Source: Streptomyces sp. CB01635 (GTDB taxonomy: Bacteria > Actinomycetota > Actinomycetes > Streptomycetales > Streptomycetaceae). From it: DNA of 64,000 bases. This document shows, in pieces, positions 34,468-42,905 of this stretch. Position 1 is the stretch's first letter, and every line of letters starts with the position of its first letter. Made by a program: the position numbers and the translations under genes. The DNA lies in NCBI RefSeq assembly GCF_002803065.1, contig NZ_NNBL01000025.1, positions 841-64,840 on the forward strand, in the 5' to 3' direction. Below the pieces are notes generated by a model that had not been told where the DNA came from, searched no databases, and was given only the letters and a program-made list of their open reading frames with translations.

Positions 34468-36999
34468 CTACTCCGACTTGATGGCCGCGAGCATGTTCAG
34501 CCGCGCCGCGCGGCGGGCCGGCCACAGGGCCGCCAGGATGCCGACGAGGGCGGCCAGCGCGAGGAAGATCCCGATCCGGCCCCAGGGCAGGACCAGCTCG
34601 TACGTCGTCAGGGACGTCGCCATCAGCTTGCCCGCCGCCCAGCCGAAGAACACGCCGAGGCCGACGCCCAGGACGCCGCCGAACAGCGAGATCACCAGGG
34701 ACTCCAGGCGCACCATGCGCTTGATGCCCTTGCGGTCGAGGCCGATCGCGCGCAGCATGCCGATCTCCTGCGAGCGCTCGAAGACGGACATGGCGAGGGT
34801 GTTGATGACGCCGAGGACGGCGACGATGACCGCCATGGCAAGCAGGCCGTAGAGCATGTTCAGCATCAGCGTGAACATCTTCGAGATCGCGTTGGAGATG
34901 TCCTGCTTGTCCTGGACGAGGATCGCCGGGTTGTCGCCGAGCGCCTTCTCGATGCGGTCCTTGGCGGCCGCGGACGTGCCGCCGTCGGTCTTCACCATGA
35001 CCTGCATGTCGGACGGGTCCGTGACGTGCGGGGTCAGGACGGCGGAGTCCAGCATGATGCCGCGCATCATGTCGTTGCCCTCGTAGACCCCGGCGACGGC
35101 CAGCTGCTGCTTCTTGCCGTCCTCGAAGTTCGTGGTGAACGTCGAACCGGTGTGCCAGCCGTGGTCCTTCGCGGTCTTGTCGTCCACGACGACGTCACGG
35201 CCGCCGATCCGGAAGGTGCCGCTGTCGACCTTGAGGTCGGTCAGCGAGCCGATGGTCGCGCCGTTGACGCCGGTCAGGAACTCGGTCTGCCCGTCGATGC
35301 GCGAGGGCGAGTTGCTCAGGCCGCTGGTGGCGGTGACTCCGTCGACCTCGGCGAGCTTGCCGGCGACCTCGGGGGACAGGGAGTTCATGTTCGCCATGGA
35401 GACGACGTAGTCGGCCTTGAGGGCGGACGACGCCATCTTGTCGATGGCCTGCTGGGCGCTGCCCGCGATGACCGTCATGCCGGTGATCAGCGTGAGGCCG
35501 ATCATCAGGGCGGAGGCGGTCGCGGCGGTGCGGCGCGGGTTGCGGACGGCGTTCTGGCGGGCCAGCTTTCCGGAGACCCCGAAGACGCGCAGGACCGGCC
35601 CCGCGGCCGCGATCAGCGGACGCGAGAGCAGCGGGGTGAGGACGAAGACACCGATCACGAGGAGGCCCGCGCCGAGGCCCAGGGGGGCCTGCGCCGACGT
35701 GCCGTCGCTCATCGTCGTGGCGTAGAGGGAGGCGGCGATGCCGGCCGCCGCGAACAGCGCGCCGATCGTGTTCCGTACGACGAGGGAGCGGGTGGTCGCC
35801 GTGGCGTGCACGCTGCTCATCGCCGCGACCGGCGGGATCTTCGCGGCGCGGCGGCCCGGCAGCCATGCGGCCAGCATCGTGATGACGACGCCGACGACGA
35901 GGGACGTGGCGATCGTGCCGGGCGAGACCACGAGCGGTCCGTCGGGGATCTGCGCGTCGGTCGCGCCCATCAGGGAGCGCATCCCGGCGCCGATGCCGAT
36001 GCCCGCCGCCAGACCGGTGACCGCCGCGACCGCGCCGACGATGAACGCCTCCGCGAGGACGGAGCGCGTGACCTGCTTGCGCGAGGCGCCGACGGCCCGC
36101 ATGAGCGCGAGTTCCTTGGTGCGCTGGGCGACGAGCATCGTGAACGTGTTGGCGATGATGAAGACGCCGACGAAGAGCGCGATCCCGGCGAAGACCAGCA
36201 GGCTCGACTTCATGGAGCTCATGCTGGAGGAGATCTGCTCGGCCTGGTCGTCGGCGAGCTGCTTGCCGGTCGTGGTCTTGGCCTGGTCCTTCGGCAGAGC
36301 CTTGTCGAGCGCGCTCCGCAGGGCGGCCTGGCTGGTGCCGGCGGCGGCCTTGACGTCGATCTCGTCGTACGAGCCCGGCTTGTGCAGGAGCTGCTGCGCG
36401 GTCGCCGTGTCGAACAGGGCGAGGCTGCCGCCGGCCGCGACGTTGCCGTCCTCGGTGGTGAAGATGCCGGTGACGGTGGGCGTCAGGACGGGCCCGTCGA
36501 TGGACATCCGTACGGTGTCGCCGACCTTGTAGCCCGCGCGCTTCGCGGTCTGCGAGTCGAGCGCGACCTCGCCCTTGCCGCTGGGGGCCCTGCCGCTCTT
36601 GAGCGGGTAGCGCGGGTCGTTGTCCCCCCAGTAGTTGGCGCCCTGGGTGGAGAAGCCGTTGCCGACGAGCTTGCCGTCCTTGTCGGCGACGGCCGCGAAG
36701 CCGCTGACGACGCCGATGGCGGACGCGGCGCCCGGCGTCTTCGCGGCCCGGTCGAGGGTGGCCTGCGTGAGCTTCGGGTCCTCGGCGACCTTGTCGCCCT
36801 TCGACTCGGCGATCTCGGGCGTGACGGCGACGTCGACCTGGTCGAAGCCCTTGGCGGAGCTCTTCTGGAAGGCGTCGGAGATGGTGTTGGTGAAGACCAG
36901 GGTGCCGGAGACGAAGGCGACGCCGAGCATGACGGCGAGCACGGTCATCAGGAGCCTGGCCTTGTGCGCGAACACATTGCGCAAGGCGGTACGGAACAT
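34468..36999 (-). CDS. FtsX/MacB-type ABC transporter permease (second copy)
   Basis: The 843-residue protein repeats the layout of the permease at 7740-10310: an N-terminal helix (about 15-40), a large extracytoplasmic domain, and two FtsX modules with KELALMRAVGASRKQ and QEIGMLRAIGLDRKG. It ends with ARLNMLAAIKSE, matching the AGRMNVLNAIATE ending of the first copy. The role should again be export or envelope surveillance. The ATPase gene lies 72 bp upstream on the same strand, so they form an operon. Confidence 0.9.
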   Translation of the reverse strand: MFRTALRNVFAHKARLLMTVLAVMLGVAFVSGTLVFTNTISDAFQKSSAKGFDQVDVAVTPEIAESKGDKVAEDPKLTQATLDRAAKTPGAASAIGVVSGFAAVADKDGKLVGNGFSTQGANYWGDNDPRYPLKSGRAPSGKGEVALDSQTAKRAGYKVGDTVRMSIDGPVLTPTVTGIFTTEDGNVAAGGSLALFDTATAQQLLHKPGSYDEIDVKAAAGTSQAALRSALDKALPKDQAKTTTGKQLADDQAEQISSSMSSMKSSLLVFAGIALFVGVFIIANTFTMLVAQRTKELALMRAVGASRKQVTRSVLAEAFIVGAVAAVTGLAAGIGIGAGMRSLMGATDAQIPDGPLVVSPGTIATSLVVGVVITMLAAWLPGRRAAKIPPVAAMSSVHATATTRSLVVRNTIGALFAAAGIAASLYATTMSDGTSAQAPLGLGAGLLVIGVFVLTPLLSRPLIAAAGPVLRVFGVSGKLARQNAVRNPRRTAATASALMIGLTLITGMTVIAGSAQQAIDKMASSALKADYVVSMANMNSLSPEVAGKLAEVDGVTATSGLSNSPSRIDGQTEFLTGVNGATIGSLTDLKVDSGTFRIGGRDVVVDDKTAKDHGWHTGSTFTTNFEDGKKQQLAVAGVYEGNDMMRGIMLDSAVLTPHVTDPSDMQVMVKTDGGTSAAAKDRIEKALGDNPAILVQDKQDISNAISKMFTLMLNMLYGLLAMAVIVAVLGVINTLAMSVFERSQEIGMLRAIGLDRKGIKRMVRLESLVISLFGGVLGVGLGVFFGWAAGKLMATSLTTYELVLPWGRIGIFLALAALVGILAALWPARRAARLNMLAAIKSE

Positions 37000-37071
37000 G
37001 GGTTACTCAGTCCAGGGGTACGGCGACGAGGCGTCGAGGCGGCGGCGGGGCGGCGGCTGTGCGGGCGGGCG

Positions 37072-37842
37072 TCAGCTGGTACGGCCCTTGGCGTCGAACT
37101 GCTTCATGCGGTCCAGGACCGAGTCGGCCGTCGGGGCGTACACCTCGTCGACGACGCGGCCGTCGGCGAGGAAGATCACGCGGTCCGCGTAGGCGGCGGC
37201 GACCGGGTCGTGGGTGACCATGACGACGGTCTGGCCCAGCTCGCGTACGGAGTTGCGCAGGAAGCCGAGGACCTCGGCGCCGGAGCGCGAGTCCAGGTTC
37301 CCGGTCGGCTCGTCACCGAAGATGATCTCGGGCCGGGAGGCGAGGGCGCGGGCCACGGCCACGCGCTGCTGCTGGCCGCCGGAGAGCTCCGAGGGCCGGT
37401 GGCCGAGCCGGTCGGACAGGCCCACCATCGCGATCACGTTCTCCAGCCACTGCTTGTCCGCCCTGCGGCCCGCGATGTCCATGGGGAGCGTGATGTTCTC
37501 CAGGGCCGTCAGGGTGGGCAGCAGGTTGAACGCCTGGAAAATGAAGCCGATCTTGTCCCGGCGGAGCTTGGTGAGCTGCTTGTCCTTGAGGGATCCCAGC
37601 TCGGTGTCGCCGATGCGCACGGAGCCCGACGAGAAGTTGTCGAGGCCGGCGACGCAGTGCATCAGGGTCGACTTGCCGGACCCGGAGGGGCCCATGATCG
37701 CGGTGAACTCGGCCTGGCGGAAGTCGACGGAGACCCGGTCGAGGGCGACCACCTGGGTCTCGCCCTGTCCGTAGACCTTGGACAGATCCGTGGCGCGCGC
37801 GGCCACTGCGGTGGCCTTGCCGGCGATGGGGGTGGTGGTCAC
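37072..37842 (-). CDS. MacB/LolD-type ABC transporter ATPase (second copy)
   Basis: The 256-residue ATPase starts at GTG 37842 after AGGAGCA. It has Walker A GPSGSGKST, signature LSGGQQQRV and Walker B IIFGDEPTGNLDS. Long stretches, such as KIGFIFQAFNLLPTL and ENITLPMDIAGRRADK, are identical or nearly identical to the ATPase at 6955-7743. The paralogous pairs lie 30 kb apart in opposite orientation. They do not share the palindrome-rich control region, so they are probably induced by different signals. Confidence 0.92.
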   Translation of the reverse strand: MTTTPIAGKATAVAARATDLSKVYGQGETQVVALDRVSVDFRQAEFTAIMGPSGSGKSTLMHCVAGLDNFSSGSVRIGDTELGSLKDKQLTKLRRDKIGFIFQAFNLLPTLTALENITLPMDIAGRRADKQWLENVIAMVGLSDRLGHRPSELSGGQQQRVAVARALASRPEIIFGDEPTGNLDSRSGAEVLGFLRNSVRELGQTVVMVTHDPVAAAYADRVIFLADGRVVDEVYAPTADSVLDRMKQFDAKGRTS

Positions 37843-37981
37843 GGAAGGGTGCTCCTGTCGGACGACGGGTGGGGACGGGGTCCCGTTGGAGGGACCTCTC
37901 CATCGTCGTGGCCGTAGAGGGCCGTGACGTCAGCCGCTGTTCCGGTTCCTGGGGGCGACTTCGGAGGGACCGGAGCCGGTC

Positions 37982-38003
37982 GGGTCATACCTGGGGATGA
38001 CCC
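37982..38003. promoter_or_regulatory. Inverted repeat in ABC-bldA divergent region
   Basis: GGGTCAT-N8-ATGACCC has perfect 7-bp arms in the 391-bp region between the ABC ATPase start and the tRNA. On the minus strand a TATGAC box overlaps it, so it could be an operator for the exporter operon. The rest of the region has no ORF; an A/T-rich patch (AATAAAATAAGA) sits near 38146. Confidence 0.4.
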
Positions 38004-38233
38004 ACGACCCTGAGAGCGAAGATCACCGCGGGAGGTGAAATCCCGTCAATCCACGGTGACGGGGGCGAGGGCGCCAAGGGCCGTGGAAGGGCCTGCGGCA
38101 TGTGCTGATGGCGGCTACCGTGGTCTGATGCACCCTCAGGCGTCAATAAAATAAGACAACATCGAGCGGGCGTTCCGCTGTTCGGGGGATCTGTCCCGAT
38201 AGGCTCGGAACCTCGTTGCGGAGCCCACGGTCT

Positions 38234-38317
38234 GCCCGGATGGTGGAATGCAGACACGGCGAGCTTAAACCTCGCTGCCCCTTCGCGGGCGTACCGGTTC
38301 AAGTCCGGTTCCGGGCA
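38234..38317 (+). tRNA. bldA: tRNA-Leu, anticodon UAA (bldA type)
   Basis: The acceptor stem is GCCCGGA/TCCGGGC, the anticodon stem GCGAG/CTCGC closes the loop CTTAAAC (anticodon TAA), a class II variable arm follows (TGCCCCTTCGCGGGCG), and the T arm is ACCGG-TTCAAGT-CCGGT. It reads the rare UUA codon. In Streptomyces this is bldA, whose maturation gates aerial growth and antibiotic genes. The 3' CCA is not encoded (CCT follows the discriminator A). The location next to pobA agrees with my memory of the S. coelicolor locus. Confidence 0.95.
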
Positions 38318-38478
38318 CCTCCCACTTCCCCTGCCGCTCCCGGCTGAGCCGTTTCCTGTCGCCGCGTGCCGATCGAATCCGATCGCCGCGGCCTTTTTCT
38401 GTGCCCCGGCGCTGTTTTCTGCGGCCCGGAACCGTTGACAGCACATCGAGCCGGGCGGAGACTCCGCTGAGCACTTTA

Positions 38479-38502
38479 TGAACGAAAGTTCACCACGCGA
38501 AC
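38479..38502. promoter_or_regulatory. Overlapping inverted repeats upstream of pobA
   Basis: TGAAC-GAAA-GTTCA (38479-38492) overlaps GTTC-N7-GAAC (38488-38502), 26-50 bases before the pobA start. This suits an IclR-family activator or repressor such as PobR; no such regulator gene lies in the window. Confidence 0.45.
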
Positions 38503-38528
38503 AAGGCTGAACGAAAAAGAAGGTACTC

Positions 38529-39704
38529 ATGCGCACCACCGTCGGCATCATCGGAGCGGGCCCCGCCGGACTGCTCCTCGCCCGGCTCCTGCACAACGCC
38601 GGAATCGACTCCGTCGTCCTGGAGAGCCGTGACCGCGCGTACGTCGAACAGCGTCAGCGCGCCGGGATCCTGGAGCAGGGCACCGTCGACGTACTGCGCG
38701 CGGCGGGTGCGGCGGAGCGCATGGACCGCGAGGGCCTCCCGCACGACGGCATCGAGCTGCGCTTCGACCGGCGCCGCCACCGCGTCGACTTCCCCGCCCT
38801 GACCGGCGGCAGGTCCGTGCTGGTCTACGCCCAGACCGAGGTGTGCAAGGACCTCATCGCCCTCCAGCTCGCCGAGGGAGGCCCGCTGCTCTTCGAGGCG
38901 GAGGCGCTGGCCGTCGAGGGCGCCGAGACCGACCGCCCGAGCGTCCGCTTCCGCCACGAGGGCCGCGAGGACGTCCTCGACTGCGACTACGTCGTCGCCT
39001 GCGACGGCTCGTGGGGCGTGGGCCGCAAGGCCGTACCCGCCGACGTCTCTCAGGTCTTCGAGCGCACGTACCCCTTCGGCTGGCTCGGCATCCTCGCCGA
39101 TGTCGCCCCGTCCCACGACGAGTTGGTCTACGCCCGCCACGACCGTGGCTTCGCCCTCCTGTCCATGCGCTCCCCGTCCGTGACCCGCGCCTACCTCCAG
39201 GTCCCCGAGGCGACGAACGCCCACGACTGGAGCGACGAGGAGATCTGGGACGAACTCGACCGCCGCCTGGAGACCGCCGACGGCTGGAAGCTGGAGCGCG
39301 GCACCATCACCTCCAAGTCCGTCACACCGATGAGGAGTTACGTCCACGAGCCGATGCGCCACGGACGGCTCTTCCTCGCCGGGGACGCCGCCCACATCGT
39401 CCCGCCGACCGGCGCCAAGGGCCTCAACCTCGCCGTCGGCGACGTCGTCACCTTCGCCCGCGCCCTGGCGCACCGCCAGAAGACCGGCTCCACCGAGCGC
39501 CTCGACGCCTACTCACCGACCTGCCTGCGCCGCGTCTGGCAGGCCGAGCGGTTCTCGTACGCGATGACGACGATGCTGCACCGCGCCCCCGACGCGACGC
39601 CCTTCGACGACCGCATCCAGCGCGCCCACCTCGACCGGATCACGGCCTCGCCCGCCGCCGGGACCGACCTCGCCGAGGGCTACACGGGCTTCCCCCTCGA
39701 CTGA
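38529..39704 (+). CDS. pobA: 4-hydroxybenzoate 3-monooxygenase PobA
   Basis: The 391-residue flavoprotein has the FAD motif GIIGAGPAGLLLARLL, the PHBH substrate loop region (QRQRAGILEQGTVD), the conserved DCDYVVACDGSWGVGRK, and the second FAD motif LFLAGDAAHIVPPTGAKGLN. It hydroxylates 4-hydroxybenzoate to protocatechuate with NAD(P)H and O2, feeding the beta-ketoadipate pathway. AAGAAGG precedes the ATG. The aromatic-acid transporter gene begins 71 bp downstream, forming an uptake-plus-hydroxylation unit. Confidence 0.95.
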   Translation: MRTTVGIIGAGPAGLLLARLLHNAGIDSVVLESRDRAYVEQRQRAGILEQGTVDVLRAAGAAERMDREGLPHDGIELRFDRRRHRVDFPALTGGRSVLVYAQTEVCKDLIALQLAEGGPLLFEAEALAVEGAETDRPSVRFRHEGREDVLDCDYVVACDGSWGVGRKAVPADVSQVFERTYPFGWLGILADVAPSHDELVYARHDRGFALLSMRSPSVTRAYLQVPEATNAHDWSDEEIWDELDRRLETADGWKLERGTITSKSVTPMRSYVHEPMRHGRLFLAGDAAHIVPPTGAKGLNLAVGDVVTFARALAHRQKTGSTERLDAYSPTCLRRVWQAERFSYAMTTMLHRAPDATPFDDRIQRAHLDRITASPAAGTDLAEGYTGFPLD

Positions 39705-39775
39705 GCCCGCACCACCACACCGTTCACGAACCGCCGCACACCCGTCCCCGCGTACCCACGACGAAGTGAGTGCTC

Positions 39776-41140
39776 ATGTCCCCCGACACCTCCCACGGCA
39801 CCGCCATACCCTCCCCGCCCCGCACCTTCAGGGCCGTCGCCCCCGTCATCGCCCTGTGCTGGCTCGTCGTCTTCTTCGACGGCATGGACGTCAACATCTA
39901 CGGCGCCGTCATGCCGCACCTGCTCGACGACAAGGGCTTCGGCTTCACCGCCTCCACCGCCGGCACGATCGGCTCCTGGACCACGTTCGGCATGCTGATC
40001 GGCGCGCTCGGCTGCGGCACGCTGACCGACTGGCTCGGCCGCAAGCCGATGGTCACCGGCTCCGTCGTCCTCTTCTCCGCAGGCTCCGCCGTGTGCGCGC
40101 TCGCCCCGAGCGCCGCCGTGTTCGGCGGGGGCCGCTTCCTCGCCGGGCTCGGCCTCGGCGGCCTGATGCCGATCGGGCTCGCGATCGTCGCCGAGTTCGC
40201 CCCGCCCCGCAGGGCCGCCCTCGCCACCGGTCTGATGATGACCTCGTACCACGCGGGCGGCATGGCCGCGACGGGCCTCGGCCTCGCGCTCGGCCCCGAC
40301 CACGGCTGGCGCGTCGTCTTCTGGGCCGGCGTCATCCCGGCCGTCATAGCCGTCCCCCTCGTCCTGAAGTGGCTGCCCGAGTCCCCGGCCGTCCTGTTCG
40401 CCAAGGGGCGTACCGCCGACGCGAACACCGTCGCCGCCCGCTACGGGCTGCCCGAGCCGACCCGCGCCGAGGCCCCCGCCGCCGGCGCCAAGGGCCGCTT
40501 CGCCGCCGTCGCCTCGCTCTTCGCACCCGGCACCCGTGCCGCGACCCCGCTCCTGTGGGTCGCCTCCTTCGCCGGCCTGCTCCTCGTCTACGGCGTCTCC
40601 ACCTGGCTCCCCGAGCTGATGCGAGCCTCCGGGTACTCGCTCTCCTCGTCCGTCACCTTCCTCATGGTGATCAACGCGGGCGGCATCGTCGGCATGCTCG
40701 TCGCGGGCCGCGCGGCCGACCGGTTCGGCGCGGCCAGGGTGTCCGCGCTGTGGTTCGTCCTGACAGCCTGCGGCGCCTTCCTGCTCCGCGCCCACCTGCC
40801 GCTCGGCGTCGCGTACGCCCTGGTCTTCGTCACCGGCGTCTGGCTGTTCTCCGCCCAGGTCATGGTCTATGCGGCCGCCCCTTCCGTATACACGCCCGGC
40901 CAGCGCGCCACCGGCCTCGGCTGGATCACCGGCGTGGGCCGCACCGGAGCCGTCGTCGGACCCTGGCTGGGCGGCGCGGTCGTCGCCGGAGGCAACGCGG
41001 GCCTCGGCTTCACCACCTTCGCCGCGGCCGCGGTCCTCGGCGCCGTCGCCATCTCCCTGGTGCCGCTCGTTCGGCGGAACACCGGGCATGTCCCGGACGT
41101 TGCGGGTAACAGGATGGGAAAGATCCTCCCTGAGCACTAG
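39776..41140 (+). CDS. Aromatic acid:H+ symporter (AAHS family, PcaK-like)
   Basis: The 454-residue MFS protein has 12 predicted helices and the AAHS hallmark in helix 1, FFDGMDVNIYGAVMPHL, with the essential Asp residues. GTLTDWLGRKPMV follows in loop 2-3. Members import 4-hydroxybenzoate, protocatechuate or benzoate with protons. It directly follows pobA, so 4-hydroxybenzoate is the likely substrate. ATG 39776 is preferred over GTG 39770 because of GAAGTGAG placement; the difference is two residues. Confidence 0.9.
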   Translation: MSPDTSHGTAIPSPPRTFRAVAPVIALCWLVVFFDGMDVNIYGAVMPHLLDDKGFGFTASTAGTIGSWTTFGMLIGALGCGTLTDWLGRKPMVTGSVVLFSAGSAVCALAPSAAVFGGGRFLAGLGLGGLMPIGLAIVAEFAPPRRAALATGLMMTSYHAGGMAATGLGLALGPDHGWRVVFWAGVIPAVIAVPLVLKWLPESPAVLFAKGRTADANTVAARYGLPEPTRAEAPAAGAKGRFAAVASLFAPGTRAATPLLWVASFAGLLLVYGVSTWLPELMRASGYSLSSSVTFLMVINAGGIVGMLVAGRAADRFGAARVSALWFVLTACGAFLLRAHLPLGVAYALVFVTGVWLFSAQVMVYAAAPSVYTPGQRATGLGWITGVGRTGAVVGPWLGGAVVAGGNAGLGFTTFAAAAVLGAVAISLVPLVRRNTGHVPDVAGNRMGKILPEH

Positions 41141-41207
41141 GCTGGGATCTTTGCCTGCCTATTACCCTTGAGCGCAAGGCCGCGCAGGGTGGCCATGGAG
41201 GAGTGAG

Positions 41208-42095
41208 ATGAGGAGCAGTAACCCGGTCTTCTCGCGACGGGGGTTCAGCCGCGACAACGGCTACGCGGGCTTCAACGCGCAGCCGCAGGCCGGGGGACCC
41301 GCAGTCGGCACACAGGGGAACCCCTACGCCGGCGACAACCCGTACGCGCAGAATCCCTACGCACAGCAGGACCTGCAGTACGGCGCTCCGCCGCAGGCCC
41401 CGGCCACCACCGGCCGCATGACGATGGACGACGTCGTCATGCGCACCGCCACCACACTCGGCGTCCTCGTCGTGACGGCCGCGCTCGCCTGGGCGCTGCT
41501 GCCGGTCGACGACGCGCACATCAACAAGTCGTACGGCATCGCGATCGGCGCAGGCCTCATCGCGATGGTGCTCGGCTTCGTCCAGGCGTTCAAGCGCAAG
41601 GCTTCCCCGGCGCTGATCCTCACGTACGCGGGCCTCGAGGGTGTCTTCCTCGGCGTCCTGTCGAGCATCGTCGACAACCGCATCGCGAGCGGCGCGGCCA
41701 TGCAGGCCGTGATCGGCACGATGGCGGTCTTCGTGGCCGTCCTCGTCGCGTACAAGGCGGGCTGGATCCGGGTCAACCGCCGGTTCTACGGCTTCGTGAT
41801 GGCCGCGGCCATGGGCTTCATCCTGCTCATGGCGGTGAACCTGCTGTTCTCCGTCTTCGGCGGCGGTGACGGCCTCGGCTTCCGCAGCGGCGGCCTCGGC
41901 ATCGTCTTCGGCATCATCGGCGTGCTGCTCGGCGCGTGCTTCCTCGCCCTCGACTTCAAGCAGGTCGAGGACGGCATCGCGTACGGCGCCCCGCGCGAGG
42001 AGGCCTGGCTCGCGGCCTTCGGCCTCACGATGACGCTGGTCTGGATCTACCTCGAGTTCCTGCGCCTCATCGCGATCCTGCAGGGCAACGACTGA
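41208..42095 (+). CDS. Bax inhibitor-1/YccA family membrane protein
   Basis: The 295-residue protein has a disordered N-terminus with NPYA repeats (about 40-60) and then seven hydrophobic helices from about residue 82. Family segments include ALILTYAGLEGVFLGVLSS, FLALDFKQVEDGIAYGAPREEAWLAAFGLTM and a final VWIYLEFLRLIA. The Asp pair in the last helices is the pH-sensing site in BsYetJ, a Ca2+ leak channel of this family. GGAGG precedes the ATG. The physiological role in Streptomyces is unknown. Confidence 0.9.
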   Translation: MRSSNPVFSRRGFSRDNGYAGFNAQPQAGGPAVGTQGNPYAGDNPYAQNPYAQQDLQYGAPPQAPATTGRMTMDDVVMRTATTLGVLVVTAALAWALLPVDDAHINKSYGIAIGAGLIAMVLGFVQAFKRKASPALILTYAGLEGVFLGVLSSIVDNRIASGAAMQAVIGTMAVFVAVLVAYKAGWIRVNRRFYGFVMAAAMGFILLMAVNLLFSVFGGGDGLGFRSGGLGIVFGIIGVLLGACFLALDFKQVEDGIAYGAPREEAWLAAFGLTMTLVWIYLEFLRLIAILQGND

Positions 42096-42114
42096 TCAGC
42101 CGGCAGCAGTACCT

Positions 42115-42151
42115 GAAAGGGCCCGCGCACCTACGGTGTGCGGGCCCTTTC
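42115..42151. terminator. Terminator between convergent genes
   Basis: A 17-bp stem with one mismatch (GAAAGGGCCCGCGCACC with GGTGTGCGGGCCCTTTC) and a 3-nt loop lies 20 bases after the Bax1-I-like gene. Confidence 0.8.
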
Positions 42152-42208
42152 ATGGGTGCGGTCATGGGTGCGGTTGTCGTGGGGACGGTCGGGTCGGGGG
42201 TGGAACGC

Positions 42209-42439
42209 TCAGCCCAGGCGGCGGGCGGCCCGCCGCAGGTCGTACTCGTGGATGATCGCCTTGGCATGGCCGTACGCGAGGTCGTGCTCCCCGCGCAGCC
42301 AGCTGACCTTGTCTTCGAAGCGGAGGAAGCACGGGCCTTCCTCGACGGTGCGCAGCCAGTCGGAGATCTCACGACCGGTGCAGTGGGGGATGCGAGCCAG
42401 CAGATTCTGGTGGGTCTCCTGCGAGAACACTTGGGACAT
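42209..42439 (-). CDS. DUF4287 domain protein
   Basis: The 76-residue protein starts at ATG 42439 with GGAGG 5 bases upstream. The sequence (SQVFSQETHQNLLARIP, EISDWLRTVEEGP, DLAYGHAKAIIHEYDLRR) fits the small DUF4287 family common in Streptomyces. It is acidic/basic mixed, soluble and mostly helical. Function is unknown. It is encoded alone, divergent from the next small gene. Confidence 0.75.
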   Translation of the reverse strand: MSQVFSQETHQNLLARIPHCTGREISDWLRTVEEGPCFLRFEDKVSWLRGEHDLAYGHAKAIIHEYDLRRAARRLG

Positions 42440-42541
42440 CGGCGCCTCCGGACGCATTGCGATGTAGCCGGTCCTTCAGGCCACCGTGCCTGAGCGTTCG
42501 GTTGTTGGCAACAGTCGAGGGAAGGCGCATAGGGTCGCGGC

Positions 42542-42853
42542 ATGCTCGATACGACGCCGTTGACGGATGCAGTGGACCGATTCGCCGACCGGCTGCGCGC
42601 CGCGCCGCAGAGCCGGCTCCAGCGGGGGGCCGCCGCCGAGGCGCTCGCCCTCGCCAGGGAACTGTCCGCCTGGGCGCAGCGCCTGGAGGACCCGGAGGGA
42701 CCCGTACGGGAGATGCCGGACGCCGGGATGTTCGCCGGGTCCGACCAGATCACCGTCGCCGCACGTGACCTGTCCGTCGTCCTGGAGGACACCGCCCAGC
42801 TGACCCAGGCGCTCACGCTTGTCGAGGAGGCACAAAAACGCGCCGGGGTGTGA
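42542..42853 (+). CDS. Small helical hypothetical protein
   Basis: The 103-residue protein is predominantly helical (DAVDRFADRLRAAPQSRLQRGAAAE in part; LALARELSAWAQRLEDPEG), with no signal or membrane segment. I do not recognise a family. Codon use is typical of the window and the ATG follows a short GGGTCGCGG leader without a strong ribosome site. Its stop codon lies inside the terminator hairpin that follows. Confidence 0.6.
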   Translation: MLDTTPLTDAVDRFADRLRAAPQSRLQRGAAAEALALARELSAWAQRLEDPEGPVREMPDAGMFAGSDQITVAARDLSVVLEDTAQLTQALTLVEEAQKRAGV

Positions 42854-42869
42854 GCCGACCCGGCGCGTT
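42837..42869. terminator. Terminator overlapping a stop codon
   Basis: A perfect 11-bp stem AACGCGCCGGG/CCCGGCGCGTT with an 11-nt loop contains the TGA of the small gene. It serves both that gene and the convergent gene at 42906. Confidence 0.7.
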
Positions 42870-42905
42870 CTTCGATGTGTGGAGTTGGAAGCAGAGCGGG
42901 GGCGC

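Noticed and set aside
34294..37917. A 1207-codon plus-strand frame over the second ABC exporter
   Set aside because: It is the complement of two well-supported minus-strand genes and translates to Asp/Arg/Gly-rich sequence without domain character.
38173..38205. Promoter of the bldA-type tRNA (TTCCGC ... TAGGCT)
   Set aside because: The TAGGCT box is plausible, but the spacing to any -35-like hexamer is poor, so no promoter was annotated.
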